Source: Sporichthyaceae bacterium
GTDB taxonomy: Bacteria; Actinomycetota; Actinomycetes; Sporichthyales; Sporichthyaceae
Assembly (NCBI GenBank): GCA_036269075.1
Contig: DATASX010000069.1
Coordinates: forward strand, 1-64,000
DNA length: 64,000 nucleotides
Reading direction: 5' to 3'
How positions within the stretch are numbered: position 1 is the first letter of the stretch; each line of letters starts with the position of its first letter. Position numbers and translations under genes: made by a program. This document shows, in pieces, positions 6,799 through 14,700 of this stretch. A model generated the notes under the pieces. That model searched no databases, was not told the origin of the DNA, and was given only the letters and a program-made list of their open reading frames with translations.

Positions 6799-8564
6799 GC
6801 CCACGCCTTCGCTGCGCCGACCAGCTCAGGTGCAGCCTCGTCCGCGACGCCGTCCGGGCGGATGAACCCGGGGACCGGCACGATGTACGGCGCGACCGGT
6901 CGGGTGAGCATCTCCATCTGCCCGGCCTCGTCCTTGCGCAGGTTCAGATGGCAGAACCAGCGGGCATCGTCCCGGCGGGGCAGATCGGCGCGTTGGTGGT
7001 AGAGGCCCCATCGGCTCTCGGTCCGAGTGAGGGAGGACCGGGCCGCCATCTCGGCGCAGTCCCGGATGAAGCTGACCTCGGCGCAGCGCATCAACTCGTG
7101 CGGAGTCCGTGCGCCCATCGTGGCGATCTCGGTCCGCATCCGCTCGAAACTTTCCAGACCGCGCTCGAGGTAGTGCGCGGTCTTGGGCGGTTGCAGATAG
7201 TCGTTGACGAACCGGCGCAGCTTGTATTCGACCTGCGGCTGAGGTGGGCCGTCGGGGTAGGCCAAGGGGCCGTAGATCAGTTCATGTGCTGCCCGGATCT
7301 GGTCCTCGGGCAAGGTCGTGGCCAGGGCGGTGTCACCGGCGAAGCGGGCCGCATGCTCGCCGGCGATCGAGCCGTACACGAAGGCTCCAATCATGTAGTT
7401 GTGCGGCACCAACGCCATGTCCCCGGCCGCGTACAACCCAGGAACGGTGGTTGCGGCGTTCTCGTCGATCCACACGCCGGAGGCGGAATGGCCGCTGCAA
7501 AGGCCGATCTCGGAAATATGCATCTCGATGTCCCGAGTGCGATAGTCGTGCCCCCGGTTCGCGTGGAACGTCCCGCGACTCGGTCGCTCCGTGGTGTGCA
7601 GAATGTTTTCGATTGCAGTGATCGTGGCATCCGGCAGGTGCGACAACTTCAGATAGATGGGCCCCCGGGCGCTGTCGAGCTCCTGTTTGAATTCCGACAT
7701 CATCTGACCCGACCAGTAGTCGCAATCGACAAAACGATTACCGTCGGCATTTACCTGATATCCGCCGAACGGATTTGCCACGTAGGCACAGGCCGGCCCG
7801 TTGTAATCCTTGATCAACGGGTTGATCTGGAAACACTCGATGCCACTGAGTTCCGCGCCCGCGTGATACGCCATCGCATATCCGTCCCCCGCGTTGGTGG
7901 GGTTCTCATAAGTACCGTAGAGATATCCGCTGGCCGGCAGGCCGAGGCGGCCGCAGGCACCGGCGGACAGGATCACCGCGCCCGCCGTGATCGTGATGAA
8001 CTCGCCGCTGCGGGTGTCGAACCCGACAGCGCCGACGGCGCGACCGCCCTGGGTGAGAACCCGTACCGGCATGATCCGGTTCTCGATCGTGACGCGGGAA
8101 CGTACGTCCCGCGCCCGCAGTGTCCGGTAGAGGACCTTCTTGACGTCGCGCCCCTCGGGCATCGGCAGCACGTAGCTGCCGGAGCGGTGCACCTGGCGAA
8201 CCGCGTACTCGTCGTGCTCGTCCTTCTCGAACTTGACTCCATAACTTTCCAGTCGGCGTACCATGTCGAAGCCACGGGTCGCTGTTTGATAAATGGTGCG
8301 TTGATTGACGATCCCGTCGTTGGCGACAGTAATGTCGACGACGTAATCCTCGGGAGTGGCCTTACCTGGAATGACGGCGTTGTTCACGCCGTCCATACCC
8401 ATCGCCAACGCTCCGGAATGACGTACGTGAGCTTTCTCCAACAGCAGGACTGCGCTGCCGTGCTGTGCTGCCGTGAGCGCCGCCATGGTGCCCGCGGTGC
8501 CTCCGCCGATGACCAGGACATCGCACTCGTACACGCGCCGCTGCGACGGTGGTGGGATCTGCAC
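6795..8564 (-). CDS. FAD-dependent oxidoreductase, AprA/fumarate-reductase flavoprotein family
   Basis: The product is 589 residues. The FAD dinucleotide fold is at residues 15-45 (VLVIGGGTAG, then LLLEKA). RHSGALAMGMDGVNN and SGHSASGVWIDE, followed by GLYAAGDMA, resemble the alpha subunit of adenylylsulfate reductase more than succinate dehydrogenase. The C-terminal 150 residues form the usual helical domain. GTG 8564 follows CGGAAGG; the open frame extends far upstream but without family similarity. It is the first gene of a seven- to eight-gene operon that also encodes an AprB-like ferredoxin and a sulfonate-type importer. No sat-type sulfurylase is nearby, so genuine APS reduction is doubtful and the substrate is unknown. 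Confidence 0.92.
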   Translation of the reverse strand: MQIPPPSQRRVYECDVLVIGGGTAGTMAALTAAQHGSAVLLLEKAHVRHSGALAMGMDGVNNAVIPGKATPEDYVVDITVANDGIVNQRTIYQTATRGFDMVRRLESYGVKFEKDEHDEYAVRQVHRSGSYVLPMPEGRDVKKVLYRTLRARDVRSRVTIENRIMPVRVLTQGGRAVGAVGFDTRSGEFITITAGAVILSAGACGRLGLPASGYLYGTYENPTNAGDGYAMAYHAGAELSGIECFQINPLIKDYNGPACAYVANPFGGYQVNADGNRFVDCDYWSGQMMSEFKQELDSARGPIYLKLSHLPDATITAIENILHTTERPSRGTFHANRGHDYRTRDIEMHISEIGLCSGHSASGVWIDENAATTVPGLYAAGDMALVPHNYMIGAFVYGSIAGEHAARFAGDTALATTLPEDQIRAAHELIYGPLAYPDGPPQPQVEYKLRRFVNDYLQPPKTAHYLERGLESFERMRTEIATMGARTPHELMRCAEVSFIRDCAEMAARSSLTRTESRWGLYHQRADLPRRDDARWFCHLNLRKDEAGQMEMLTRPVAPYIVPVPGFIRPDGVADEAAPELVGAAKAWA

Positions 8565-9018
8565 GTCGGTACCTTCCGATGGGAAATGGCGGCTTCTGAT
8601 CACTCGCCTATGTGCCCTGGCGGGGTGGCATGGATGTTTAGCGGGTCGTGTTACATCCGACGACGTCGCCAATTTCCCACGGGTTACGCCACCGCTCGCC
8701 GGTCCGGGAAACGCCTCTGACCTGGGCAAATACAGTGGTCTCGGGTAGATCCGCCACCGAACTGCCTGGTATCGGGCGCAACGTGGGAACGTGCCTGTGG
8801 AATTGTCCGCAGCGGTAGTTGGTGCTGCTGAATCAAGGTCGCGGGGCGCACCCAGAACAGTGGGCCGGCGTATTCGCGGCGCGCGGCGCAGCGTTGCCTG
8901 CTCATAGGGACTTGGATCGGTGACGCGGCCGGCGTAACTCGTGCGCAATACGCGATGGTTACCCTGCGCTACTGCGCGAACCCGCGATCGGTGCAGAAGG
9001 GCGGAGGTCAGCCTTCCG
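8565..9018. promoter_or_regulatory. Divergent control region between redox operon and GntR regulator
   Basis: This 454-base stretch separates the flavoprotein GTG (8564, minus) from the GntR ATG (9019, plus). No reading frame in it shows family similarity. It must hold both promoters and probably the regulator's operator. Its composition is mixed, with less GC-rich patches near 8620-8720, but I could not assign -35/-10 boxes or a clear palindrome by eye. The divergent layout is typical of local GntR control. Confidence 0.5.
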
Positions 9019-9816
9019 ATGGACGCCCTCGCCGGTTCCGCTCCTGACGGCGATGAGGCCGACGGCTGGGAGGCGTCGCGTTCGCGTGCTGAGCGCGCGC
9101 GCAATGTGGCCGATGTGCTGCGTCACCAGATCACGGCGGGGACGTTCGGCTCCGATCTGTTGCCCGACGAGCGGACCCTGAGCGAGCAGTTGGGGGCCAG
9201 CCGCAACGCGATCCGCGAAGCGCTCGGCCTGCTGCGTGCGGAGCGACTGATCGAGCGTCGCCAGGGCGTCGGAACGATGATCGTGATGCCGAAACTTGGG
9301 CATGGTCTGGATCGGCTCGCCGGCCTTGCCGAAGCTCTCGTCGACGCCGGGCCCGTGACCAACGAGGTCCGAGCCGCGCACCGGGTCCGGAATCCTCCCG
9401 AAGCCATCGTTCGCCGGCTCGAGCTCTCGCCGGGCCAGGGAGCGGTATACATCGAACGGTTACGTCACCTCGGCGGGATCCCGCTCTCGCTCGACAGTAC
9501 CTATCTCACCGACGACATCGGTGAAAGTCTGCTCGAGCGTGATCTCGCCGGCCGCGACATCTTCGCCCTGATCGAGGAGATCACCGGGCAGCGGCTGGGC
9601 TCGGCCGAGATCTCGGTGCACGCCGTCATCGCCGACCCCGACACGGCCGGCCTGCTGCAAATCCCAGGGGGCTCGGCGGTGTTCGCCTTCGAGAGACTCA
9701 CCCGGCTGATCGACGGGCGCCCGGTGGACGCGGAATCAATGCACATCCGCGCCGATCGACTCACGTTACGAGCCACATTGTTGCGCGGTGGGGACCCCGA
9801 GGTGATTCCCCCGTAG
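9019..9816 (+). CDS. GntR-family regulator, HutC/UTRA subfamily
   Basis: The product is 265 residues. The winged helix lies at about residues 25-95 and includes LPDERTLSEQLGASRNAIRE and the wing ERRQGVGTMI. A UTRA ligand-binding domain follows at about 115-255, with typical PVDAESMHIRADRL. HutC-type regulators usually bind a pathway substrate or product and release DNA. It is divergent from the AprA-like operon and probably controls it. ATG 9019 has GGAGG 11 bases upstream; an in-frame ATG at 8941 would add 26 unlikely residues. Confidence 0.92.
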   Translation: MDALAGSAPDGDEADGWEASRSRAERARNVADVLRHQITAGTFGSDLLPDERTLSEQLGASRNAIREALGLLRAERLIERRQGVGTMIVMPKLGHGLDRLAGLAEALVDAGPVTNEVRAAHRVRNPPEAIVRRLELSPGQGAVYIERLRHLGGIPLSLDSTYLTDDIGESLLERDLAGRDIFALIEEITGQRLGSAEISVHAVIADPDTAGLLQIPGGSAVFAFERLTRLIDGRPVDAESMHIRADRLTLRATLLRGGDPEVIPP

Positions 9817-9914
9817 GGCGTCGGGGTCGGGTCTGCTCCACGGATGGGTGACAGGTTGACCGGTGGGCCGGGCAAGATGTCACCTGCTTGTGCAACAGAC
9901 CCAAGCGATCGGGT

Positions 9915-10154
9915 CTACTTAGGGCCGTCGCACGGGTAAAGGGGCTGGCCTACAGGGTCGGTTGTCGTCGCCATGGGCAGGGGCGGCGCCCAGACGCAGC
10001 CCGCCTGGCCGGCGGGGCCGGTGCTCCGGGCGGCTGAGGCCGTGACGAGTGACGCCGTGGTCATCGGGGCCGCGACGCCCGCCCATGCCGTCAGGCCGGC
10101 AGCACTCATCGCCGCGGCGAGGCCAGCCGCAGCGACTGCGATCGTGTGAGGCAT
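9915..10154 (-). CDS. Small secreted or surface protein, unknown
   Basis: The product is 79 residues beginning MPHTIAVAAAGLAAAMSAAG, a plausible Sec signal peptide, followed by a short Ala/Thr/Pro-rich mature part with two Cys. ATG 10154 has GGGAG eight bases upstream on the minus strand. I do not recognise a family. It lies just outside the tRNA-like fragment that starts the catabolic block. It could be spurious, but the signal peptide and ribosome site favour a gene. Confidence 0.5.
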   Translation of the reverse strand: MPHTIAVAAAGLAAAMSAAGLTAWAGVAAPMTTASLVTASAARSTGPAGQAGCVWAPPLPMATTTDPVGQPLYPCDGPK

Positions 10155-10301
10155 GCTCGGTCTCCCGTCCGGAGTGGCCGTATCGCCCAGCGTTTGAATC
10201 AGCCACGGTTTTCGCGAGCTGTCTACCCGGCTCGAAGCATCCCAATCCACAGGCGCCGAAGATGCCCCGCGACCCAGGTGTGACCCCTACGACCTGGGAC
10301 G

Positions 10302-10556
10302 ATGAGCGAGGCGGGCCCGACCAGGCGAAGTATCGCGGCGGTGCTGTTCGACGACGGTGTCGACGAAGCGGCGTGGGACCGGGCCCTGGCACAGTGGACC
10401 CGCCTTGAGGTGACTGCCCTCGCGGCACACTCCAACGCGCGGGAGGCATGGGCCCGGGCCGAACGGGCGCATCAAGGGGGCGCGGGTGAAGTACATGATT
10501 CGGGACGGCCGGTCCAAGCCGGCGTCGCGCCAGGAATGAACGCGCGATTGGGCTCA
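10302..10556 (+). pseudogene. Possible decayed gene before the tRNA-like fragment
   Basis: From ATG 10302 about 53 codons with normal bias encode an Ala/Trp-rich helix (DEAAWDRALAQWTRLEV). Past about 10455 the coding-like signal moves to the next frame, reading GPNGRIKGARVKYMIRDG and ending at TGA 10554-10556. One frameshift near 10440-10460 would join the two halves into a protein of about 85 residues. I do not know the family. The rest of 10155-10301 holds no gene I can support. Confidence 0.3.
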
Positions 10557-10608
10557 GACCGCCTGACCGTGCGTGAAGTCGCAGGTGGAGCGCTTAGTGC
10601 ACGCGTTC

Positions 10609-10657
10609 GGGGTCCTCATGATCCCTCGGTCCCGGGTTCGAGTCCCGGCCGCCCCAC
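10609..10657 (+). other. tRNA 3'-end-like fragment, candidate integration (att) site
   Basis: Bases 10632-10648 form a perfect T-arm: stem CCGGG, loop TTCGAGT, stem CCCGG. They are followed by CCGCCCC (10649-10655) and A, as in an acceptor 3' strand plus discriminator. Upstream, GGGGT (10609-10613) can pair with ATCCC (10621-10625) around a seven-base loop, like an anticodon arm. No matching GGGGCGG acceptor strand or convincing D-arm is found at the right distance upstream, so this is not an intact tRNA gene. Such 3' fragments are what site-specific integration into a tRNA leaves behind. It overlaps the 3' end of the adjacent CoA ligase. Confidence 0.55.
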
Positions 10658-12223
10658 GAGTTCTCTTGAGCAGGCTGCCCATGCGGCGGCCAGCGAACGT
10701 TTGTCGAGCTTCCCGGCAACGGTCATCGGAAGCGGTTCGGTGCGGATCCACCACTGGCTGGGAACCGCGAACTTGGCCACAAGTTCGCGGACGTGGGCCA
10801 GCAGTTCGGTCTCGGTGACGTCCTCGGGGTGGGCCACCTGGACCGCGGCGGCCACCACTTCGCCCAGGTCGTCATCCGGCCGGCCGATGACCGCGGCGTT
10901 CTGCACGGCGGGGTGAGTGAGCAGGGCGGCCTCGACGTGGGCCGGGGCGATGTTCTCGCCGCCGCGGATGATGAGGTCCTTCAGCCGACCGGTGACGAAA
11001 AGCAATCCGTCGACGATCCGGCCTTGGTCGCCGGTGTGGACGAACCCGTCGGCGTCGACGATATCCGCGTGGGCCTCGCCCCAGTAGCCGATCATCTGAC
11101 CAGGGGTGCGCACCACGATCTCGCCGTCGCCATTGTCGTCCGGATCGGCGATGCGCAGTTCGACCACCGGCAGGGGGCGTCCGGCGGTGCTCGGGTGTTC
11201 GGCCATCAACGCCCCGGAGGCGGCGGTGACGGTGCCGCCAGTCTCGGTCATCCCGTAGATCGTGGACATCCCGCGCTTGGCCGACAGGAAGTGGCGGCGC
11301 AGCCGCTCGACCAGTTGGGGCTGGACCGGGGCGCCGCCCATGGAGATGGACCGGACCGAGGTCAGGTCGTACTTGCCGATCTCAGGGTGCTCGAGCACCC
11401 GGGCGGCCATCGTCGGCACGGCGCCCCACACCGTGACCCGCTCACGTTGCAGCAGTTCGAGAACCTCGGTGGGGTTGAAGCGGCCGGACAGGAACACTAC
11501 GGTCGCACCACCGAGCAGGCCGAGCATCAGCGACTGCACGCCACCCATGTGGAACAGCGGCCCGCTCTGCAGGTTGACCACCGGTGCCCGGTCGGGATCG
11601 ATCTGGTGCGGCAGCCGTCCGGACATCGCCAGGAGGTTGTGCAGATTCGCGATGATCGACCGGTGCGCCAACGTCACGCCCTTGGCCATGCCGGTGGTAC
11701 CCGCGGTGAAGACGATCAATGCGGGGCCGTCCTCCGGCGCAGCCGGTCGCGGCGGAGCAGCGGAATCGGTCTGCAGACAGACGACGTCCAGGTCCAGCGC
11801 GCGGACCTCCGCCGGGATCAAGTCCCGGCGCGGTCGGTCCGCCAGCACCACAGCGGGCGCGATGAGTCCGGTGGCGTGCGCGACCTCGGGGGCGCTCCAC
11901 CAGCCGTTGCCCAGGGCGACGACCGCGCCGATCCGCAGGCCCGCCCACATCGCGACCACCCACTCGACCGAATTGGGCGCCAGCAACAGAATGCGGTCGC
12001 CGGGACGTACGCCGTGCTGATGGAGCGCGCCGGCCGCGGACTCCACCCGGTCGAACATCTCGCCGAAGCTCAGCCGTTGCTCCCCGCGGACCAGTGCAGT
12101 GCGCCCGCGCCACCGGGCGGCGTCGGTGAGCAGGTCGCAGACGTGGGTCCGGCGCGGTGAGTACATCAGGAACGGGACCGCGCCGGACCGTGGCGCGATC
12201 TCGGTTCCCCAGCGGAAACTCAT
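10616..12223 (-). CDS. Acyl-CoA synthetase (FadD/AMP-binding family)
   Basis: The product is 535 residues and activates a carboxylic acid to its CoA thioester via an acyl-adenylate. The P-loop motif FTAGTTGMAKG is at about 172-182, followed by YGMTETGG, the hinge GRLKDLIIRGGENI and the catalytic Lys in AGKLDKRSL near residue 510. The enzyme is complete about 20 residues after that Lys; the last residues GRPGLEPGTEGS are read from the complement of the tRNA-like fragment, so the original stop seems to have been replaced. It is divergent from two acyl-CoA dehydrogenases across a palindrome. The acid substrate is unknown; an alicyclic or terpenoid acid fits the neighbours. Confidence 0.9.
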   Translation of the reverse strand: MSFRWGTEIAPRSGAVPFLMYSPRRTHVCDLLTDAARWRGRTALVRGEQRLSFGEMFDRVESAAGALHQHGVRPGDRILLLAPNSVEWVVAMWAGLRIGAVVALGNGWWSAPEVAHATGLIAPAVVLADRPRRDLIPAEVRALDLDVVCLQTDSAAPPRPAAPEDGPALIVFTAGTTGMAKGVTLAHRSIIANLHNLLAMSGRLPHQIDPDRAPVVNLQSGPLFHMGGVQSLMLGLLGGATVVFLSGRFNPTEVLELLQRERVTVWGAVPTMAARVLEHPEIGKYDLTSVRSISMGGAPVQPQLVERLRRHFLSAKRGMSTIYGMTETGGTVTAASGALMAEHPSTAGRPLPVVELRIADPDDNGDGEIVVRTPGQMIGYWGEAHADIVDADGFVHTGDQGRIVDGLLFVTGRLKDLIIRGGENIAPAHVEAALLTHPAVQNAAVIGRPDDDLGEVVAAAVQVAHPEDVTETELLAHVRELVAKFAVPSQWWIRTEPLPMTVAGKLDKRSLAAAWAACSRELVGRPGLEPGTEGS

Positions 12224-12264
12224 GCGTCCATCCTGGTACCTAGGATGCCCGATAGTCCAGTTCT

Positions 12265-12288
12265 AGATACTCGACAATTAGAGTATCT
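12265..12288. promoter_or_regulatory. 8+8 bp inverted repeat, candidate operator (GTCTAG-type site a)
   Basis: AGATACTC at 12265-12272 and GAGTATCT at 12281-12288 are perfect inverted copies separated by eight bases. The site is AT-rich in a GC-rich genome and lies between the divergent CoA ligase (start 12223) and acyl-CoA dehydrogenase (start 12306). TTCTAG at its left edge resembles the core shared by the other intergenic sites of this block. It probably binds one of the local MarR regulators. Confidence 0.55.
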
Positions 12289-12305
12289 CTGTCTACCCTC
12301 GTTCC

Positions 12306-13550
12306 GTGACTATCGATCGTCCCGACCTCGCGGACTTCACCCGTGTCGCCGACCAGTGGCTGGCCGCCCGCTTCGACCGCGTCGCCCAAGACGGCCGGCG
12401 GCGATTCGAATGGGGCGTCGGCCCGGACGAGGTCCGGGTCTTCCAGGAGCCCGATCCCGCGGTCGAGGTCGATGCGCTGCCTGCGTTGCGCCGGTGGCGC
12501 CGCGAACTCTGCGCCGGCGGATACGGGTGGATCGACGGACCCCTGGAGTACGGCGGCGCCGGCCTGCCCGCGGCCTACCGTCGGGCTTTCGAGTCGCTGC
12601 TTCGCAACTACGTCGTTGTCGGCGATGGCGCGCTCACAATCAGCCTGGGCATGATCGCGCCGACGATCCTGCGCTTCGGCACGGAGGAACAGCGTCGAGA
12701 ACTGCTGCCTGCCATGTATTCCGGTGACGCGATCGCCTGTCAACTGTTCAGCGAGCCGGGCGCCGGGTCGGACCTGGCCGCGATCGGCACCCGTGCGGTT
12801 CGGGACGGCGACGGCTGGCGGATCACCGGCCAGAAGGTCTGGACCTCCGGCGCCCACCTGGCCGACATCGGGGAGCTCATCGCACGGACCGCCGTCGAAC
12901 CCCGGCACAAGAATCTGACGGCGTTCATCGTGGACATGCACGCCCCCGGAGTCGAGGTCCGGCCGTTGCGTCAGATGACCGGCGGGGCCGCCTTCAACGA
13001 GGTCTTCCTGGACAACGTGTTCGTGTCCGACGACCGCCGCCTCGGTGAGGTCGGCGCGGGTTGGCAGATCGCGCTGACAACGCTGGCCCACGAACGCAAC
13101 GCCATGGGCAACAGCTCGTTCGGCGGCGCCGGAATCCTGTCCACCGAGCGGTTCATCGGACTGATCCGGTCGCAGGATCTGCAGGATGACCCCGCGGTGC
13201 GGCGCGACTTCGGCGAGCTGGTCTCGCACCTGCGCATGGCCCGGTGGACGAATGAGGTGATGGCCGCCCGAGCGCGCAGCGGTGCCGCGCCCGGCCCGGA
13301 GATCGCCCTGAACAAGATCGGGCTGTCCGACAACATGCGCCGCGTCGGTGACTTCGTGGGCGGAGTCCTCGGCCCGGCCGGGGTCGCCGACGCCGGCGAG
13401 TGGGGCACCTTCGCGTGGACCTCGGTCGCTCTGGGTGCTCCCGGCTACCGGCTGGGCGGCGGCACCGACGAGATCATCCGAAACACGGTGGCCCAACGCG
13501 TTCTCGGACTGCCGCGCGACGACGAGAGGGCCGGGAAGGTCGCACGATGA
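12306..13550 (+). CDS. Acyl-CoA dehydrogenase (FadE), first of a pair
   Basis: The product is 414 residues from GTG 12306. The FAD-binding strand QLFSEPGAGSDLA (about residue 145) and GQKVWTSGAH are diagnostic, and the C-terminal RLGGGTDEIIRN ends the active-site helix. Members oxidise acyl-CoA to the 2,3-enoyl-CoA in the cytoplasm and pass electrons to ETF. It overlaps the next dehydrogenase gene by 4 bp. Such adjacent pairs of unequal FadE proteins in actinobacteria often form alpha2beta2 enzymes for bulky, steroid- or terpenoid-like acyl groups. Confidence 0.93.
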   Translation: MTIDRPDLADFTRVADQWLAARFDRVAQDGRRRFEWGVGPDEVRVFQEPDPAVEVDALPALRRWRRELCAGGYGWIDGPLEYGGAGLPAAYRRAFESLLRNYVVVGDGALTISLGMIAPTILRFGTEEQRRELLPAMYSGDAIACQLFSEPGAGSDLAAIGTRAVRDGDGWRITGQKVWTSGAHLADIGELIARTAVEPRHKNLTAFIVDMHAPGVEVRPLRQMTGGAAFNEVFLDNVFVSDDRRLGEVGAGWQIALTTLAHERNAMGNSSFGGAGILSTERFIGLIRSQDLQDDPAVRRDFGELVSHLRMARWTNEVMAARARSGAAPGPEIALNKIGLSDNMRRVGDFVGGVLGPAGVADAGEWGTFAWTSVALGAPGYRLGGGTDEIIRNTVAQRVLGLPRDDERAGKVAR

Positions 13551-14683
13551 GCGGAAACCCATCGGGGCTGGTGGCGGGCGATCACGAACGCGACCTGGCC
13601 GACGCACTGCGCTCGCTGGCCGCTGATCTCCTTCCCCCGTCGGCATTGCGCGCTTGCCTGGACTCCGGGACCGGCCATCCCGCGCAGGCGTGGAAGGCAA
13701 TGACCACGGAGCTGGGCCTGTGCGGTCTCATGGTCCCGGAGAGCTACGGCGGGCTGGGCCTGGGCTGGGCCGAGGTCAACACAGTTCACGTCGAACTCGG
13801 CCGGACGCTGTTCCCGGTGCCCTTCCTCGTGACCTCGTTGGCCACCACCGCGATCCTCGTCGCGGACGATGTCAGGGCCGCCGAACGTTGGCTCCCGGGG
13901 ATCGCCAACGGGAGCAGCACCGCCACGATCGCCTGGCCCGTTGGGCGCCGCGACCGGGTAACGGCGACCCGCGACGAGCACGGGTGGTCACTGGCCGGGC
14001 AGTACGAACACGTGATGGCTGCGCAGATCGCCCAGGTCCTGCTGCTGTTCGCCGCGACGCAGGCCGGGTTGTCGTTGTTCGCGCTGGACCTTGCCGATCC
14101 CGGGGTGACCGTCGAGCAGTTGCCCGGCCTGGACCTGACTCGCCGGACCTGCCGTGTCAGGTTCGAGGACGCGCGCGCTGTCGCGGTGGGGGAGATCGGC
14201 ACCGGTCAGGAGGCGTTGGACCAGGTCGGCCGACATCTGCGCCTCGCGTTGGCCGCCGAGGCCGTGGGTGGACTCTCCTGGTGCGTGGACACCTGTGTCG
14301 AGCACTCCCGCACCCGCGAACAATTCGGCCGACCGATCGGCTCCTTCCAGGCCGTGGCCCACGCCTGCGTCGAAATGTTCGCGGCCCTGCAGACCGCGCG
14401 CGCCGGCGCGCGGTGGGCCGCCTGTGCCCAGGATGCGGAGGACCCCGAGGCGGAGCTTGCCGGTCACGTGGTGGCACTACGCACCGGAATCGCTTACCGC
14501 GACCAGACCGAGGCCGCGATCCACCTGCTCGGCGGCATCGGTTTCACCTGGGAGCACGACGCGCATCTCTACTACCGTCGCGCCCGGGCCTCCCTCGCGT
14601 TGGGCGGCGGGCCGACGGCTCATCAGTTGGCCATCGCCGAGCTCGCTGGGCTTCCCGCCTCGATTGACAGCGGACTCGTCTAA
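13547..14683 (+). CDS. Acyl-CoA dehydrogenase (FadE), second of a pair
   Basis: The product is 378 residues from ATG 13547, inside the ATGA overlap with the previous gene. It has a typical N-terminal domain (GLCGLMVPESYGGLGLGW) and C-terminal helices (EQFGRPIGSFQAVAH, LLGGIGFTWEHDAHLYYRRA). The middle domain lacks the conserved EPGAGSD FAD-binding segment of its partner, which suggests it is the non-catalytic or half-site subunit of a heteromeric dehydrogenase. The family assignment is firm, the subunit role an inference. Confidence 0.92.
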   Translation: MSGNPSGLVAGDHERDLADALRSLAADLLPPSALRACLDSGTGHPAQAWKAMTTELGLCGLMVPESYGGLGLGWAEVNTVHVELGRTLFPVPFLVTSLATTAILVADDVRAAERWLPGIANGSSTATIAWPVGRRDRVTATRDEHGWSLAGQYEHVMAAQIAQVLLLFAATQAGLSLFALDLADPGVTVEQLPGLDLTRRTCRVRFEDARAVAVGEIGTGQEALDQVGRHLRLALAAEAVGGLSWCVDTCVEHSRTREQFGRPIGSFQAVAHACVEMFAALQTARAGARWAACAQDAEDPEAELAGHVVALRTGIAYRDQTEAAIHLLGGIGFTWEHDAHLYYRRARASLALGGGPTAHQLAIAELAGLPASIDSGLV

Positions 14684-14700
14684 TCATCTATTATTCAGTT
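14676..14700. promoter_or_regulatory. AT-rich promoter/operator before thiolase operon (site b)
   Basis: The last codons of the preceding gene and the 17 intergenic bases carry GTCTAATCATCTATTATT, strikingly AT-rich for this genome. GTCTAAT matches the half-site seen at 33126 and resembles the GTCTAG core elsewhere. It directly abuts ATG 14701, so a repressor here would block initiation, or the message is nearly leaderless. No strong Shine-Dalgarno precedes the ATG. Confidence 0.4.

Noticed and set aside
6795-8564. Genuine adenylylsulfate reductase for sulfate respiration
   Set aside because: No sulfate adenylyltransferase, Qmo or Dsr genes; the ferredoxin lacks the AprB tail and the genes are tied to an ABC importer.
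10565-10657. A complete tRNA gene
   Set aside because: The T-arm and acceptor 3' strand are good, but no 5' acceptor strand or D-arm pairs with them at the proper distance, and the seven-base loop lacks the usual U before the anticodon.
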